Part shown: positions 23,990 to 35,900 of the stretch, one piece after another
How positions within the stretch are numbered: the stretch's first letter is position 1
How the letters are laid out: every line of letters starts with the position of its first letter
Origin: Mytilus trossulus
Lineage: Eukaryota; Mollusca; Bivalvia; Mytilida; Mytilidae
Length of the DNA stretch: 64,000 nucleotides
Reading direction: 5' to 3'
Assembly: GCF_036588685.1 (NCBI RefSeq)
Contig: NC_086375.1
Span: 44,671,270 to 44,735,269, forward strand
The notes under the pieces: generated by a model
Database searches by the model: none
Told to the model about the DNA's origin: nothing
The model's input: the letters and a program-made list of their open reading frames with translations, nothing else
Made by a program: the position numbers and the translations under genes

Positions 23990-25330
23990 CTAGGAGTTGG
24001 TATCTCAATCTTTTACAAGTTCTCAAAACACACACAAGAGGTGGTGGGTGACCCTAGGGACTACCCCTATGTTTCATTTGATTTTTTATATTGTCCCATA
24101 CATGTTCATATATGGTTTAGGGGTAAGGATCTCGACCGTTATCAAGTTTTCAAACAGGAGGAGGTGGGGTGACCCTAGTAACTTCCCCTATATTTCATTT
24201 GATTTGTTATATTGTCCAATACATGAATATATTTGGTTGAGGGGTGGAGATCTCATCTGTTTCAAATTTGTCAAACAGGAGGGGGTAGGGTTACGCTAAG
24301 GACTCTCTTTATATTTTATTTGATAATTCTTTTGTCCAATACATGAACATATATGGTTTAATTTAAAGGTGGGGATCTCGACTGTTTCCAAGTTCTCAAA
24401 CAGGAGGGGTGGGGTGACTGCAGGGACTTCCCCTATACTGTGGATTGATTAATATTCGTTGGATGCCAATTTTCGTGGATTTCGTGGGTAAAGGAAAACA
24501 ACGAATTTAAATGTTCAACGAAGTGCAAATTTTCTAAAGGAATGCATGTGAACTTTGTCAGAACCACGAATTTAAATATCCACGAATATGCAAGTTTTCC
24601 TCTATCCACGAAAATTGGTACCCACGAAAATAAATGAATCCACAGTATTTCATTTAATTAAGAGGTGAGGGTCTCACCTGTTTTCAAAGTTCTCAAACAG
24701 AAGGAGTGAGGTAACCGTAGGGACTCTCGCTGTATTTCATTTGATTTGTTATATAGTCCCATACATGAGGATCTCGACTGTTTCCAAGTTCTCCAACAGG
24801 GGGGTGTACAGTAAACCTAGGAACTCCCCCCTATAATTCATTTGATTTGTTATATTGGCCTATACATGAATATATATGGTTTAAGGGTGGGGATCTCGAC
24901 CGTTTCCAAGTTCTCAAACAGGAGGGGTGGGTTGACCCCCAGGAACTCTCCCTATATTTCATTTGATCTATTGCATTGTCCCATACATGAATATATATGA
25001 ATTAGAGGTAGGGATCTCGACCGTTTCAAATTTCCCAAGCAGGAGGGGCGGGTGACCCTATGGACTCCCCTTATATTTCATTTGATTAGTTATATTGTCC
25101 CATACATGAAAAAATATGGTTTAGGGTCGGGAATCTCGACTGTTTCCAAGTACTAAAACAAGAGGGGGTGGGATGACCCTATTGACTTCCCCTATATTTC
25201 ATTTGATTAGTTATATAGTCCCATACATGAATGTATATGGTTTGGGGGTTGGGATCTCATCCGTTTCAAAGTTATCAAACAGGAGGGGTTAAGGGTGGCC
25301 CAAAGGAGTCACCTATATATCATATGAATT
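23990..25330. repeat. Tandem array of about ten 120-bp repeats
   Basis: Recurring blocks GGGGATCTCGACCGTTTCCA, AAACAGGAGGGGTGGGGTGA, CCCTATATTTCATTTGAT and GTCCCATACATGAATATAT repeat about every 120 bp (anchors near 24038, 24160, 24276, 24400, then 24698, 24797, 24920, 25042, 25160, 25280). Units are 75-90% alike by eye. Long open frames at 23894-24299 come from this array and look non-coding. Confidence 0.85.
24438..24645. mobile_element. Tc1/mariner-like MITE with TA target duplication
   Basis: A 208-bp element starts CTGTGGATTGATTAATATTC and ends with the inverted form (ATGAATCCACAG); the TIRs are about 45 bp and include CCAATTTTCGTGGAT. It sits between two TA dinucleotides inside a unit of the 120-bp array, where other units read CCCTATATTTCAT uninterrupted. 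Confidence 0.85.
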
Positions 25331-25334
25331 TGTG

Positions 25335-26390
25335 AAAATAATGTTAAAAACTTCCAACTATTTTAACTGACTTCTCAAAATTGAGAAAAAAATACCCATT
25401 GAAATTGCAGATCTATTTTTACACTTTAAAAGCATCTTACTTGCATTACAAACATTTATCACTGATAAAGAAAATTTAAATTTGAGTTTCTGTACAAAAT
25501 AGTTTCTGCTTTTTCTTTCTTTTACATTAATCTTTGGTTTTCAATTCTAGATTTTATACTTGTTTACCATGCATAGATTTTTTCACCTGTCTTGATTTTT
25601 TATTAGTTGATCGCCAAAACCCAGAATTACTCTTACTCGCTTCCGGTATCGGATCCGATATTATAATTGTCTACGGCATCAATGTTGTTTTTGCCAGTCA
25701 GATCGATTTGACTCGTATTTTCACATTATTTGTCGGCGATTTTCTGTAAAAAGACAGCGGTTGAACAAAATGAACATCGCTGTCGTGAATAATAATATTA
25801 AAAATAAGTTTAGAGATCGTTTATTTGGAGACTTTGGTAAAAAGGTTTGCAAAATTATTTTTTATTTAATTTTCTTTTGAGTGGTAGGTCCATCGGGCAT
25901 GTCGGGCGTCGGACCTGTGCTAATTTGAACCCTTGGACTCGGATCTAAATTAAAAAGATACGAAAATTTCGTCTTCTATAATTCAAAATTGCCGCCAACA
26001 GCATTAAGTAATAGACTACTGACGTAGTTGACTACGTATTGATGACAAACAATATTCCTACGACTTTTGCCATTTGGGAAATCTAACTACTTGTCTTTAT
26101 AGATTTTCGGCGATTTAATATTTCATAAATTTGTTCTGCGACAGCTTAGTCAAAAGATCGGGGGACAATAAACTACATAAGGATTTCTAATGTGCTCTAC
26201 TTCCTATGTGCAACTTCAAAACTTTTGGGTGATTGGACGATCTTTTAAGGTTTTTCTGGTCATATGTTTTGTAATCCAGAATTACAAGTATGAGAAAACT
26301 GTCCAATTAGTTATAAATAACATAATATCCAGCTAGATAATAACAATGGCACATATTTCAGCATTTTTTGGGTACAACACAAATCTAGGT
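25335..26390. other. Intergenic, nothing certain
   Basis: The 71-codon frame at 25534 has no recognisable domain; the region has slightly higher GC near 25620-25950. No exon structure was identified. Confidence 0.4.
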
Positions 26391-26394
26391 TGCT

Positions 26395-26525
26395 CGCATA
26401 AGGCAGCTTAACTGCCTAAAAAGTACGAAGTTGAAGACCATTGAGGACCAACATTCCTAAAAGTTTTGCCAAATACAGCTAAGGTAATCTATTCCTTAGG
26501 CAGAAAAACCTAAGTATTTCAAAAA
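26395..26525. repeat. Fragment of the 'GACGCGCG' repeat family
   Basis: AAGTACGAAGTTGAAGACCA through AAGCTAAGGTAAT-type text matches 22685-22810. Confidence 0.55.
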
Positions 26526-26859
26526 TTAAATGGTTTTGTAAACAACGAATTTATAAATATTACCGCATCAATATATATCTATATTCTACAAATTGTAGTT
26601 ATCACAAACTTTTTGTCTTGACATTTGATTTTAAGGTATAATTCTGTTTACGTTGTCTTTTCAAGTAACCTCATATCAATGGCCCAGTGTTTTATTTTTG
26701 CCTCTTGTCCAAGATGTTAAATCACAAACTGGTTTCTACCTTCAACTAATTTCTATCGGTTCAAAACATATCATTTGCAGCTTTTTATGTATTGATTTTT
26801 TTGGTTTTTCTTTAACACACGATCAAATTATAAGAACCAAGATGGTATATCCTTGAGTA

Positions 26860-26965
26860 TGCTGTTGATGTGTTTCCTTAGGTTTTAATTTGTAACCCTA
26901 ATTTTATTTTCTCTCAATCGATTTATGACTTTCGAACAGCGGGTATACTACTGTTGCCTTTTTTA
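26860..26965 (+). repeat. Dispersed 'GTATACTACTGTTG' repeat, short plus copy
   Basis: TCTCAATCGATTTATGACTT then GAACAGCGGGTATACTACTG. Confidence 0.6.
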
Positions 26966-28322
26966 CCGTGAGACTATTAACAGTTCGGCAATGTATGTCA
27001 TGTGTCAGTATTATTAATCAACAAATCAAATATCTGTAAATACAAAAGCCATATCTATCATGCAATTTTGTAAACATAGCATGTGTGCTTTCAATTTCTA
27101 GTTTATCAACAGCGGCCACTGATAAAATATATGCACCCTTTTCAACTTTTGTATAATACTCTGCTTTCTGAAGCGACTGTGTCCAGTGGTCGTTGTATAT
27201 AATAGTCAGTGTGTTTGTTCTTTCGATCTACCGTCCGTCGAAATTTGTTCGCAACTCTCCCTTACACTGAGACTAGATTTTATTTTACACTTTTAAACAT
27301 AAGCGTTATCGAATGGCATTTTGCACCTCCAATACTATTTTGATCAAAAGGAATTTTTCGATTACTCATTGCAAAACATAGACTTTGCTATTCTCATAAA
27401 AAGGGAAGACATCGTTTAGAATATTATCTTACTATGGAACTTACTTAGACCTTTTTATTTATATAATGTCATTGTAATGTTTTTTTTTATTTGAATATAC
27501 GGAAAAGGGGGTGGGTGGTAATGCATGAAAACATTGACTTTTTCCCTATTTATAAACTGGATGTGATTTTTTTTTATTCTCTGCTCATTGTTTTCGACTT
27601 TTTAATGGAGTCCTGGCATTTAGTCTTTCGTGTGGATCTGCGAAAATTGTGAAATCATTTACTTTGTATACAAATATTTAAACTAATGTTTTAAATGAGA
27701 GCAAAATATTTATTATATAGAATAAACAGTTTTTCTAAAATCCTCTGTTGTCGTCAGCCCGGTTTCTCTTCATCCTTTCTCGTGTTTCATTAAGCAGATT
27801 TAAATTTCTAAAATTTACAAAAAAGAAGAATTAGGAATAAGATAGACTCGGTAAAACTTTTGTATTTTATCATAATCCATTGTTTTAAAAATTACCCCAA
27901 AACAATAAAAATATACTTTTAAAAATTTTATTCAGATGTAATGTTATTTCTTAATCACATTTTGTTTTATTAAAATTCATAGAATTCCATAAAGTTTTGA
28001 ACAAATTGTAAACTGTAATCTAAGCTTGCTTGAATCTATATGATAACTGCAACAACATGACATAGATATTCATCAAAAAAATTAATAATTATGCTCTGCA
28101 CATCTGCTCAAGTTTCAAGTTGACAAAAGTATTGATTTCTAAATAAACCAATTAACCACAGACTAACCCTAAATGATAACGCCGCGGACGGATTGAAGTA
28201 GCGCTATGGGTCCGTATACAGGCTTGATAAAAATAACTTATAAATTGTATGTACTATCTATTTGACTAACAGTATTTTTTAGTTGATGATCAACATGTGA
28301 ATAATGGCGAAATATAACTAAC

Positions 28323-28533
28323 CTTTTGATATCTGTTGTTTCCAAATTTTGGATTACCTCCTAAATCTTGCACCCTCATTTCAAAACCAGCGCCATGATT
28401 GTTCAATCCTTCAAATCCAGATGGATCAAATCCAGAATCCATCATTTCTTTAAGATATTCAGCATTTCCGTCATTGACTTGTCCGCCCATTCCACCTTTC
28501 TGATATCCAACATTTCCACCTTTGAAAGAATTA
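28323..28533 (-). pseudogene. Decayed third copy (B) of the Gly/Asn-rich secreted protein
   Basis: The minus-strand reading frame has FKGGNVGYQKGGMGGQV, then the KEMMDSGFDPSGFEG linker and GGNPKFGNNRYQK, clearly the 3' half of the large exon of copies A and C. The 5' half (signal peptide and GPMNSNFGMM block) is missing: homology stops near 28533. About 36 nt encoding the KMGGSFGTKG part is deleted before the donor. The site matching the terminal microexon (near 27810) no longer encodes G-G/S-Y-stop. The 3' flank (AATAAA at 27709-27714, minus; the TTCTAAAATC block after it) still aligns with copy A, so this was once a full gene. Confidence 0.75.
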
Positions 28534-29220
28534 CTGATAGATCAAAGTTTATATTCTTTTAGGAAATCTCTAATTGAAAATGTTATACTGTGTTAAAATG
28601 TGCTTTATTGTCGTAATATTACTTTATATCATGCTAATATACATATATGTGTGCTTTCACTTAACTATCAATTGGTAACATTTCTATATAAATCTGTGTT
28701 TTGTGAAGAATAAGACCTCGTCCATATTTAAAAAAAATAAATTCTCGGTTTAATTAAGGACAAACTTAAATTAGTAAAAAAAAACGTAATAAAATATGCC
28801 AAATGTACTTCTTTCTTTCGGAGTTTTCTTGAGGAACATACATGAGAATGCTTAAGGGGAAGAAAGAAAAATCAATGCATGGTGAGTAAAACTTTTATGA
28901 TGACAGTCATGGAAAAAAGAAAAATATAATATAAAGGTAATTTTACTCGAGGCAGTGAGAATCTTATTACTGATAAAATGTTATGAAAGTTGTTAAGAAA
29001 GTGTCAAATACTAGTATATGATAATGATGTACTAGGGAAATGAATAAGAAAAAAGTCAAAAAGTCATTAAAGTTATTGAGACAATATGTTGATGAAAAAA
29101 GAGATTTTCGTACAATAAGTAAAAATTAATGAGTCCATACATTGAATATACAGAATATCCGATTTTTTTAAACCAGAAGAAAAAAAGATTAATTCCCAAA
29201 ATAATCGGATGTGTTCGGTT

Positions 29221-29480
29221 ACACCACAGGGACTCGGCAGATTAAAATTTTGTAAATCGATGGTTTTAATTTTTAGTCTTTGTTTTCTACCAATGTGTAG
29301 TTCACTATCCATATCCGTATACTGAAAAAAGGATTTTTCATTAGTAGAAAACAAAGAAATAGTGTTGTAAACGTCAAATACGTGAATAAAGTAATACTAA
29401 TAGACAGGAAATACTAAAATAAAATTAAAACCATCGATTTACGAAATTGTAATCTGCTAACCGAGTTCCTGTGATTCACG
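29221..29480. repeat. Imperfect inverted repeat, arms about 57 bp
   Basis: 29221-29275 (GTAAATCGATGGTTTTAATT, GGGACTCGG) pairs with 29419-29480 (AATTAAAACCATCGATTTAC, CCGAGTTCCTGTG) across a spacer of about 145 bp. It lies 3' of the orphan signal-peptide exon. Confidence 0.75.
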
Positions 29481-29625
29481 TAGGTATAAGAAAGTAAGTA
29501 ATTTACTTTATTGTAGTGAGCTGTGTAAAAACAATGTGTCATACAAATATGTTTAAAAAACCACACCAAAATATACCCGACCCATTATGCCTAAAAGATA
29601 AGTCTAGAAATTGTATGCGACTGAC

Positions 29626-29734
29626 CTGAACGTCGACCTAATCTGGAAAAGTCTACACTTATAAAACCATACACACATGTGCACATAAGTCCCAATAAGT
29701 ACACTATTATTTTCTGCCGCCCGAATAATTGCAT
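29626..29734 (-). CDS. Signal-peptide exon of an unidentified secreted protein (partial)
   Basis: The minus-strand exon starts exactly at ATG after a TTTTCAG acceptor and ends at a donor (TCAG|GTCAGT), phase 1. It encodes MQLFGRQKIIVYLLGLMCTC, then VYGFISVDFSRLGRRS: a positively charged start, a hydrophobic core and a likely cleavage after VYG. A TATA box (29934-29942) and a leader exon ending CAAG|GTAATG (29857) lie upstream, the same promoter plan as the Gly-rich genes. The downstream exons are not certain. A possible second exon starts near 29513 (AHYNKVNYLLSYTYVN...), stopping near 29408, but that runs into an inverted repeat and is weak. The family is not recognised. The phase does not join cleanly to the frame of pseudogene B. 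Confidence 0.5.
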
Positions 29735-29856
29735 CTGAAAACGAAAATGATACAGTTGTTTGCAAAATAATAATAAAAAGAAGTTACTCAGTAAGATGAA
29801 TTAAAAAATAGTTACTAAAACAACTACAAAATAAAGTACAAATGTAATATCATTAC

Positions 29857-29942
29857 CTTGATAAACAGATTCAAACCTTTACGCTTGAAGTACACAGTGC
29901 AGGAATAACTTTGTGGAAACTACAGAATAAATCCTTTTTATA
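29857..29942 (-). promoter_or_regulatory. TATA box and leader exon before the orphan signal-peptide exon
   Basis: CTATAAAAAGG on the minus strand at 29934-29943, then a leader ending in a GTAATG donor at 29857/29856. It copies the layout seen at 16849-16924 and 35827-35900. Confidence 0.5.
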
Positions 29943-30105
29943 GTCAGACAATAAACAGCAAAACAATTGCGCATTCTATTTGATGTGTTTGAGTTTTTGA
30001 TTTTGCCATTTGATTAGGGACTTTCCGTTTTGAATTTTCCTCGGAGTTCAGTATTTTTGTAATTCTACTTTTTTTCTAATTAGCTAACAACGACTGATAT
30101 CGTAA

Positions 30106-30166
30106 TTATTAAAATGTTTTAATAATTTATAAGCTTGGCTTATGAATTATTAAAACATTTTAATAA
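30106..30166. repeat. 29-bp AT-rich hairpin
   Basis: Arms 30106-30134 and 30138-30166 with one mismatch and a TTG loop. Confidence 0.8.
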
Positions 30167-30954
30167 CAATTTTCAGTAAATGTTGAAAGACAGAAAAAAC
30201 ATGAAATTATATAATATGAATCATAGTACTCATCGACTAACAAGAGATTAGCTTTATATATCTGAAAGGAAGCATGAGATATAAAACTATTAGTTTTCAA
30301 ACCTGCTCCATTGTCAAGTGCCTGTTCCAAGTGAGGAACCTCAACATACGAACACCATATCTTAATGTTTAGGGTTATTTAGAAAACTGAGTGTTGATGG
30401 CAGAACTGTGCTTGTTACTATAAAATGTTTTCGCAACTTTTATCGATTCGAAACTATTTTGAGGTTGACTCTTTGCATTGGTAAATAATGTAAATTGCCC
30501 TTAAGATGTGCTTTTTCTATGTCGTTGGGTTACTGTCTCATTTTTCTGACTTTTTAATCATTATATGTTTTAATTGTTTTTCTTAGCTCAACTATTCCCA
30601 CACAATTATCTTTTCGTTGAAAACGTATGTTTTCCTTTTTATTTGTATTGTAGTCCTGTAATATTATATTATGTTGTCATTTCAATGTTATATTTAACTT
30701 TGCCATTAAAGTGCGAGGTTTGGCATGCTATGAAACTAGGTTCAACCCACCACTTTTATTCCCCTTTAAAAGTGTCCTGTACCAAGTCAGGAAGATGGTC
30801 ATTGTTATATTATTGTTCGATTCTCTGTGTGTTGCATTTTAACGTTGAGTCGTTTGTGTTTCCTCTTATTTTTGACATATTGAGATAAGACGTGGCACGG
30901 TACTTGTCTATCCCAAATTCATGTATTTGGTTTTCATGTTATATTTGTTAATCT

Positions 30955-31130
30955 CGTGGTGTTTTGTCTGATGCTTGGTCCGTTTCTGTGTGTGTTGCGT
31001 TTCGGTGTTGTGTCGTTGTTCTCCTCTTATATTTAATGCGTTTCGCTCGGTTTTGGTTTGTTACCCCGATTTTGTTTTTTGTCCATGGATTTATGAGTTT
31101 TGAACAGCTGTATACTACTGTCTTTATTTC
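30955..31130 (+). repeat. Dispersed 'GTATACTACTGTTG' repeat, plus copy
   Basis: Almost identical to 22180-22350 over GTGTTTTGTCTGATGCTTGG and ATGGATTTATGAGTTTTGAA. Confidence 0.7.
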
Positions 31131-31769
31131 CTTTATCTATTATGGACTTTAGCAGATTATCTTTACAATGGACAATAATTGCTTAATCTGTTCTTACATT
31201 TATTTCTTTATTATTCTGTTTTATATACTATTTTAAAATAATTTATAAATGTTCTTTAAACATAAACACCGGGCTCAATATTGTAACATCGTAACGATAC
31301 TTGTGCATCTCATAATTTTTACAACATTTCTTTAGGCTTGCAATGTTAATTCAGCTTATCAGATTTTCAATATATATTTATGATGGTAACATTATTGGTA
31401 TTACTTTATTTTTTAAATATTAGATTTAGTAGAAGACTTATAGTGTCTGATCTTTGATATTAGCACTTATTGTTAATGGCAGATCTGTTCTTGTTACTAT
31501 AAAATGTATTCGCAACTATTATCGAACTTTTAACCCTTAAAAAAAGGTATTGTGTGTTTTCAATTTCACCACAAGAAAGAAATAACAGATTATCTTATTT
31601 GACTTATTTCCAGCCTCAACCAATGTTTGTAATGACTCAAGGGGTGACTGGAATACAAAGGGAATAAAAATATCATTTACTTAAGAAAGCAAAATCAAAA
31701 TAATGAATTATGAAACTATCGAATAATACATTTTCGAATATGACAATTGGTATCCATTCGTTTGATGTG

Positions 31770-32098
31770 TTTCAGCTTTTGATTTTTGCCATTTGTTTGG
31801 GGACTTTCCGTGTTGAATTTTCGTAGGCGTTATTTTTTTGTGATTTTACTTTTTTTTATATACATGTAGGTGTCAAATGATATTGTTTCTATGAATTTTT
31901 CATCAGTAACCTTTATTTTATGCAATACTTTTTTTTATGTTTGAGCTTTTGATTTTGTCATTTGATTGGGGACTTTCAGTGTTGAATTTTCGTAGGCGTT
32001 ATTTTTTTGTGATTTTACTTTTTTTATATACATGTATGTGTCCAATGATATTGTTTCTATGAATTTTTCATCAGTAACCTTTATTTTATACAATACAT
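31770..32098. repeat. Tandem duplication, period 169 bp
   Basis: TTGAATTTTCGTAGGCGTTA at 31814 and again at 31983; the copies differ at few positions and each ends in CAGTAACCTTTATTTTAT. Confidence 0.85.
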
Positions 32099-32824
32099 TT
32101 TGGGAGTGTGTAGTGTCTCATTACATTATCAATTTTTATATAAATCTTGCTTCGTGTTCTCCAGAGAATTGGGTCCTTATAACTGCTGTAGAATGGATGT
32201 TCACCAATGAATATGAGCAATTAGCTAATATTTGATAGGGTTTTATAATATGTAATGAAGCATACTTCAAATTCAATAAACAACGTGATACAATCCTTTA
32301 ACATTTGTGAATTATACATCAAGGTTTTAATCATTTTTGCATCATTTAAAAAGAGTTAAATTGAGTGTTCAATTTAGAAGTTTTCGTTGCATGCCTATGC
32401 TCAGGGAAATTCTGATTAAGAAAAGCTTTGTAATTATACCTAACAACTATATCATATATTTCTTATTGCATTTGGTTTTCAAAATTATTTGTAGGCAAAA
32501 CACCATTTGTACGTAAATAACACAATTAAACATTGCTGTTTTATAGTACGAAAGTAAGTATGTAAAGTGTAAGTAAACCAATTATGTGTATATTATATTT
32601 TTGGCACTAGATTCACAAAATAATGCCTATAGTATAATTTTGTTATGGTCCAAGCCGAAACTTAAATATTTTTAAATGCAATACAATCGGTTGGCAATAA
32701 CTTATTGACAGTAAAAATCATTCCATTCTGAACAATGTAAATGTGCATAGATTAACAAACAACACTTAAAACTTTTAAATTGAGACCTTAAGACAATCAC
32801 ATGATACTCGCTCTAAAGGGAGAA

Positions 32825-33060
32825 TCGTCAACAGTAGTATATAAAAAAAGGCAACGGTAGTATACCGCTGTTCGAAAGACATAAATAGATTGAGAGAAAA
32901 TAAATCCGTGTTACAAACTAAAACCGAGGGAAACACATCAACTATGAGAGGAAAACAGCAAAACAACAGAAACACTGAAGTGCAACAAAAACAAAAGACA
33001 ATGCAACACACACAGAAACGAACTATAAGATAACAACTGTCATTATCATGACTTGACACA
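32825..33060 (-). repeat. Dispersed 'GTATACTACTGTTG' repeat, minus copy
   Basis: GGCAACGGTAGTATACCGCT begins the reverse complement; CACACAGAAACGAACTATAA is the inverted GTTCGTTTCTGTGTGTG. Confidence 0.7.
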
Positions 33061-33546
33061 GGACATTTTAAGAAGATGGTGGGTTGAACCTGGTTTTGTG
33101 GCTAGCAAAACCTACAGCTTTTATGTGAACATAGTAGTTAATTTTTTTTAGTTATATTTTATTATTTATTAGGTCTTTTATTGAATCAACGATGTTAATG
33201 ACAGATTTTTCTATCGAAATTTATTTTTCCAATTTTCAAGATTAACGATTTAGAGCTAGACATATATAGACTCTATTAATGATGGCCGCATCTATGTTTT
33301 TTTTTGTATGTCATTGTGTCACTGTCTCATTGACATATACAATCACATTTCTTTTCATGTAAAAATTAACAGATTTTTTTTGTTTTTAATAACGACAATG
33401 CCAAAGTCTGAAATTATCCTTTGCTAATTTTGTTTAGTTTTTGTTCGCACTTTTTCTGTATGTGAGGTATTCAGCAACAAGATATAGTAACATGAGAACT
33501 AACAATAACGATGTGAAGCTCTAAAGTCTAAAAACAGATTGGTACA

Positions 33547-33552
33547 TTTATT
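33547..33552 (-). terminator. Polyadenylation signal of copy C
   Basis: Minus-strand AATAAA 91 bp after the copy C stop codon, the same spacing as in copy A. Confidence 0.55.
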
Positions 33553-33642
33553 ATAAAAAAAATAAACACGAATAAATTAGTATGGTATCGTACAATTGGT
33601 TTTCTTCAACTTTGATGTGTCTTCATGCATTCTTGGTTTCGT

Positions 33643-35575
33643 CTAATAGCCTCCTACAAAATATGAAAAATGATAATTAAGTGTGCGTGTGAACTCTATG
33701 TAACTGTTCTGCAAAAGTAACAATGTAAGTTTTAATTATTCGGAATACTAAGGGTTGTCTTTATCCCAGCCATCGATAACCTTAGCCGTTTTTTGCAAAC
33801 TTTTTGGGAATTTTGGGTTATAAATACTATTCAACTTTATACTTATGTGGCTTTCAAACTATTTTGATCGGAGCGTCACTGGTGAGTCTTATGTAGATGA
33901 ATGGCACGTGTGGCGTATTAAATTATAAGCCTGGTTGTTAATACCTTAATTTGATAACTATTTTGAGTATACATCAGTATAATCCTTTTCAATTATTGGG
34001 CCTTTCATTAAATATTTTGATTATATTATTCAATGTTTTAAGGAAAGCACTAACATATTTTGACAGGAAGAAGAATCTTACCATTTTTGGAAATTAACAG
34101 ACTAAATAATCGTTCTGGTCACAACTTATGTAAATCATAAAGAACAAAAAAACCTGTTTTATTTCAATTATGAAATAAAAGGAAATAAATGGAAAATTAA
34201 TGATGAATAATTACAAACCTTTTTTTAATCCTTTGGTACCAAAAGAACCTCCCATTTTCCCGAAACCGTTGTTTCCAAATTGTGGATAACCTCCTAAACC
34301 TTGCATCCCCATTCCTAAACCAGAACCAAAACTGTTCCATCCTTCAAATCCCGATGGATATAACCCAGAATCCATCATGTCTTTCAAATATCCACCAGTT
34401 CCTCCATTGATTTGTCCGCCAATTCCACCTTTTTGATATCCAACATTTCCGCCATTAAATTGTCCTTCCATTCCACCTTTTTGATATCCGATATTTCCAC
34501 CATTAAATTGTCCTCCCATTCCACCTTTGAAATATCCTCCGATTCCACCTTTCTGATATCCACTATTTAACCCGCGGTTCTGAAATCCACCAACGCCGCC
34601 ATTTAGATATCCACCATTGAACATGTCGTACTGGTTTCCATATCCCATCATGCCAAAGTTGGAGTTCATTGGTCCATACCCTTCGAATCTCTGATACCTA
34701 GACTGCGGTCCAAAATTTCCTACAATTTGAAGTATACGTTATAAATTTATTATTACAATGCAACACATGTCGAAACAAATTATAAACCAATTTTGGGTAC
34801 TAGTATCATGATACATGAAACAAGCTTAAACAAAAAGGGCGAACGTGTATAGTTACTGTATGAACTGTGAGGTTCTTAAATAAAGTACAGGGGCTTATTC
34901 TTAAATATGTGAACAAATTTTGAATACCTCAAAATAACTCAGATGTCCTTTAACGCTGAATTTTACAGAATATGTAAAACTTCCAATATAAACATAGTGT
35001 AAATGTTGTCTGAAACAGCAGAAGGTTTTGCAGAATCACATTTGGTTTTCTAGGAAAGTGTAAAGATATTTTCAAATTTTTCCATTGTTTTTTGTTGTTC
35101 CCTTGTTTTCCTCTTATGTATATGATCCGTTTGCCTCGAATTTTGTTAAGTAATCCGGATTTGTTTTCTCTCAATCGATTTATGAGTACCGATTAGCGGT
35201 ACACTACGGTTGTCTTTATTTTAAAATGTATACTTTTAGATTATTTATATTAATGGCAAATTGACCACAAATAAAGAAAACCTTTCATCCTTGTGCACAT
35301 AATAACTAAATTTGATATGACCTTAATTGCTTAATTTTTGTGTTCATAGCATTGTTTGTTTCTACTAATAAGAATTATAGTTAAATCAAATCGGCATAGA
35401 GGCATTTTCTACTCTTTAATGCATGTTTTTGTACAAAATAATTCACCAATATTTATTTTTCTTCCTTGAAATCAATTACTTACGATATTGACAACGCATA
35501 ATCGTTTAACTTACCTTTGTAGAATGTAGCAGATGTACAGGCCAAGAGGGCAGCGACAACAATCAAATTCATCAT
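33643..35575 (-). CDS. Secreted Gly/Asn/Tyr-rich repeat protein, copy C (shell-matrix or byssal type)
   Basis: Paralogue of copy A with the same exon plan: 35575-35515 (signal peptide), 34719-34219 and an 11-nt last exon 33653-33643; 190 aa. The signal peptide is MMNLIVVAALLACTSA, cleaved before TFYKG. The mature protein has a Met/Asn/Gly N-terminal block (GPMNSNFGMMGYGNQYDMF), then three 16-residue units built on GYQKGG-x2-GQ(F/I)NGG. A linker (KDMMDSGLYPSGFEGW), a second Gly-rich block and the end KKGGY follow. Lys in KGG and the many Tyr would suit cross-linking or mineral binding, but that is inference. TATAAAAG at 35893-35900 and AATAAA (minus) at 33547-33552 bracket the gene. There is no frame damage; this is the longest and best preserved member of the cluster. 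Confidence 0.85.
33835..33965. repeat. Inverse copy of the 'GACGCGCG' repeat family
   Basis: GAGCGTCACTGGTGAGTCTT, GAATGGCACGTGTGGCG and TTATAAGCCTGGTTG. Confidence 0.55.
35090..35220 (+). repeat. Dispersed 'GTATACTACTGTTG' repeat, diverged plus copy in copy C intron
   Basis: CTCTCAATCGATTTATGAGT then GCGGTACACTACGGTTGTC, inside the first intron between the signal-peptide and repeat exons of copy C. Confidence 0.6.
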
Positions 35576-35826
35576 TTTCGTAGGAATCTGAATGCGAAAA
35601 AGACAGTCTTATTTAGCATCACCTGAATTAATTACACTTTGTAATTTCAGAAATATTTGAAGAACCTAGTATAAGTATAGACTAATATAAAGTTGGACAA
35701 ATGTTTTAAAAAGAATTGAGTTGTCTTATCAAACAATCTAAAAAAAAATTGTGACATTTTTTTTTTATCAATATCATGAAAACATATTTTATCAATATCA
35801 TGAAAACATATATATAAATACATTAC

Positions 35827-35900
35827 CGCTAGATTTTTGGCAATTCAAGATGGTATGGATTAGCTTGTGGTTTGTGTATTAGCATCTCGTTCCTTTTATA
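35827..35900 (-). promoter_or_regulatory. TATA box and 5'UTR exon of copy C
   Basis: TATAAAAG on the minus strand (35893-35900) precedes a leader with donor GCG|GTAATG (exon end 35827). The leader shares blocks with that of copy A (CAATTTAAGA/CAATTCAAGA type), as expected for paralogous promoters. Confidence 0.7.

Noticed and set aside
23894-24299. Frames of 92 and 100 codons
   Set aside because: They lie in the 120-bp tandem array and break in the next units.
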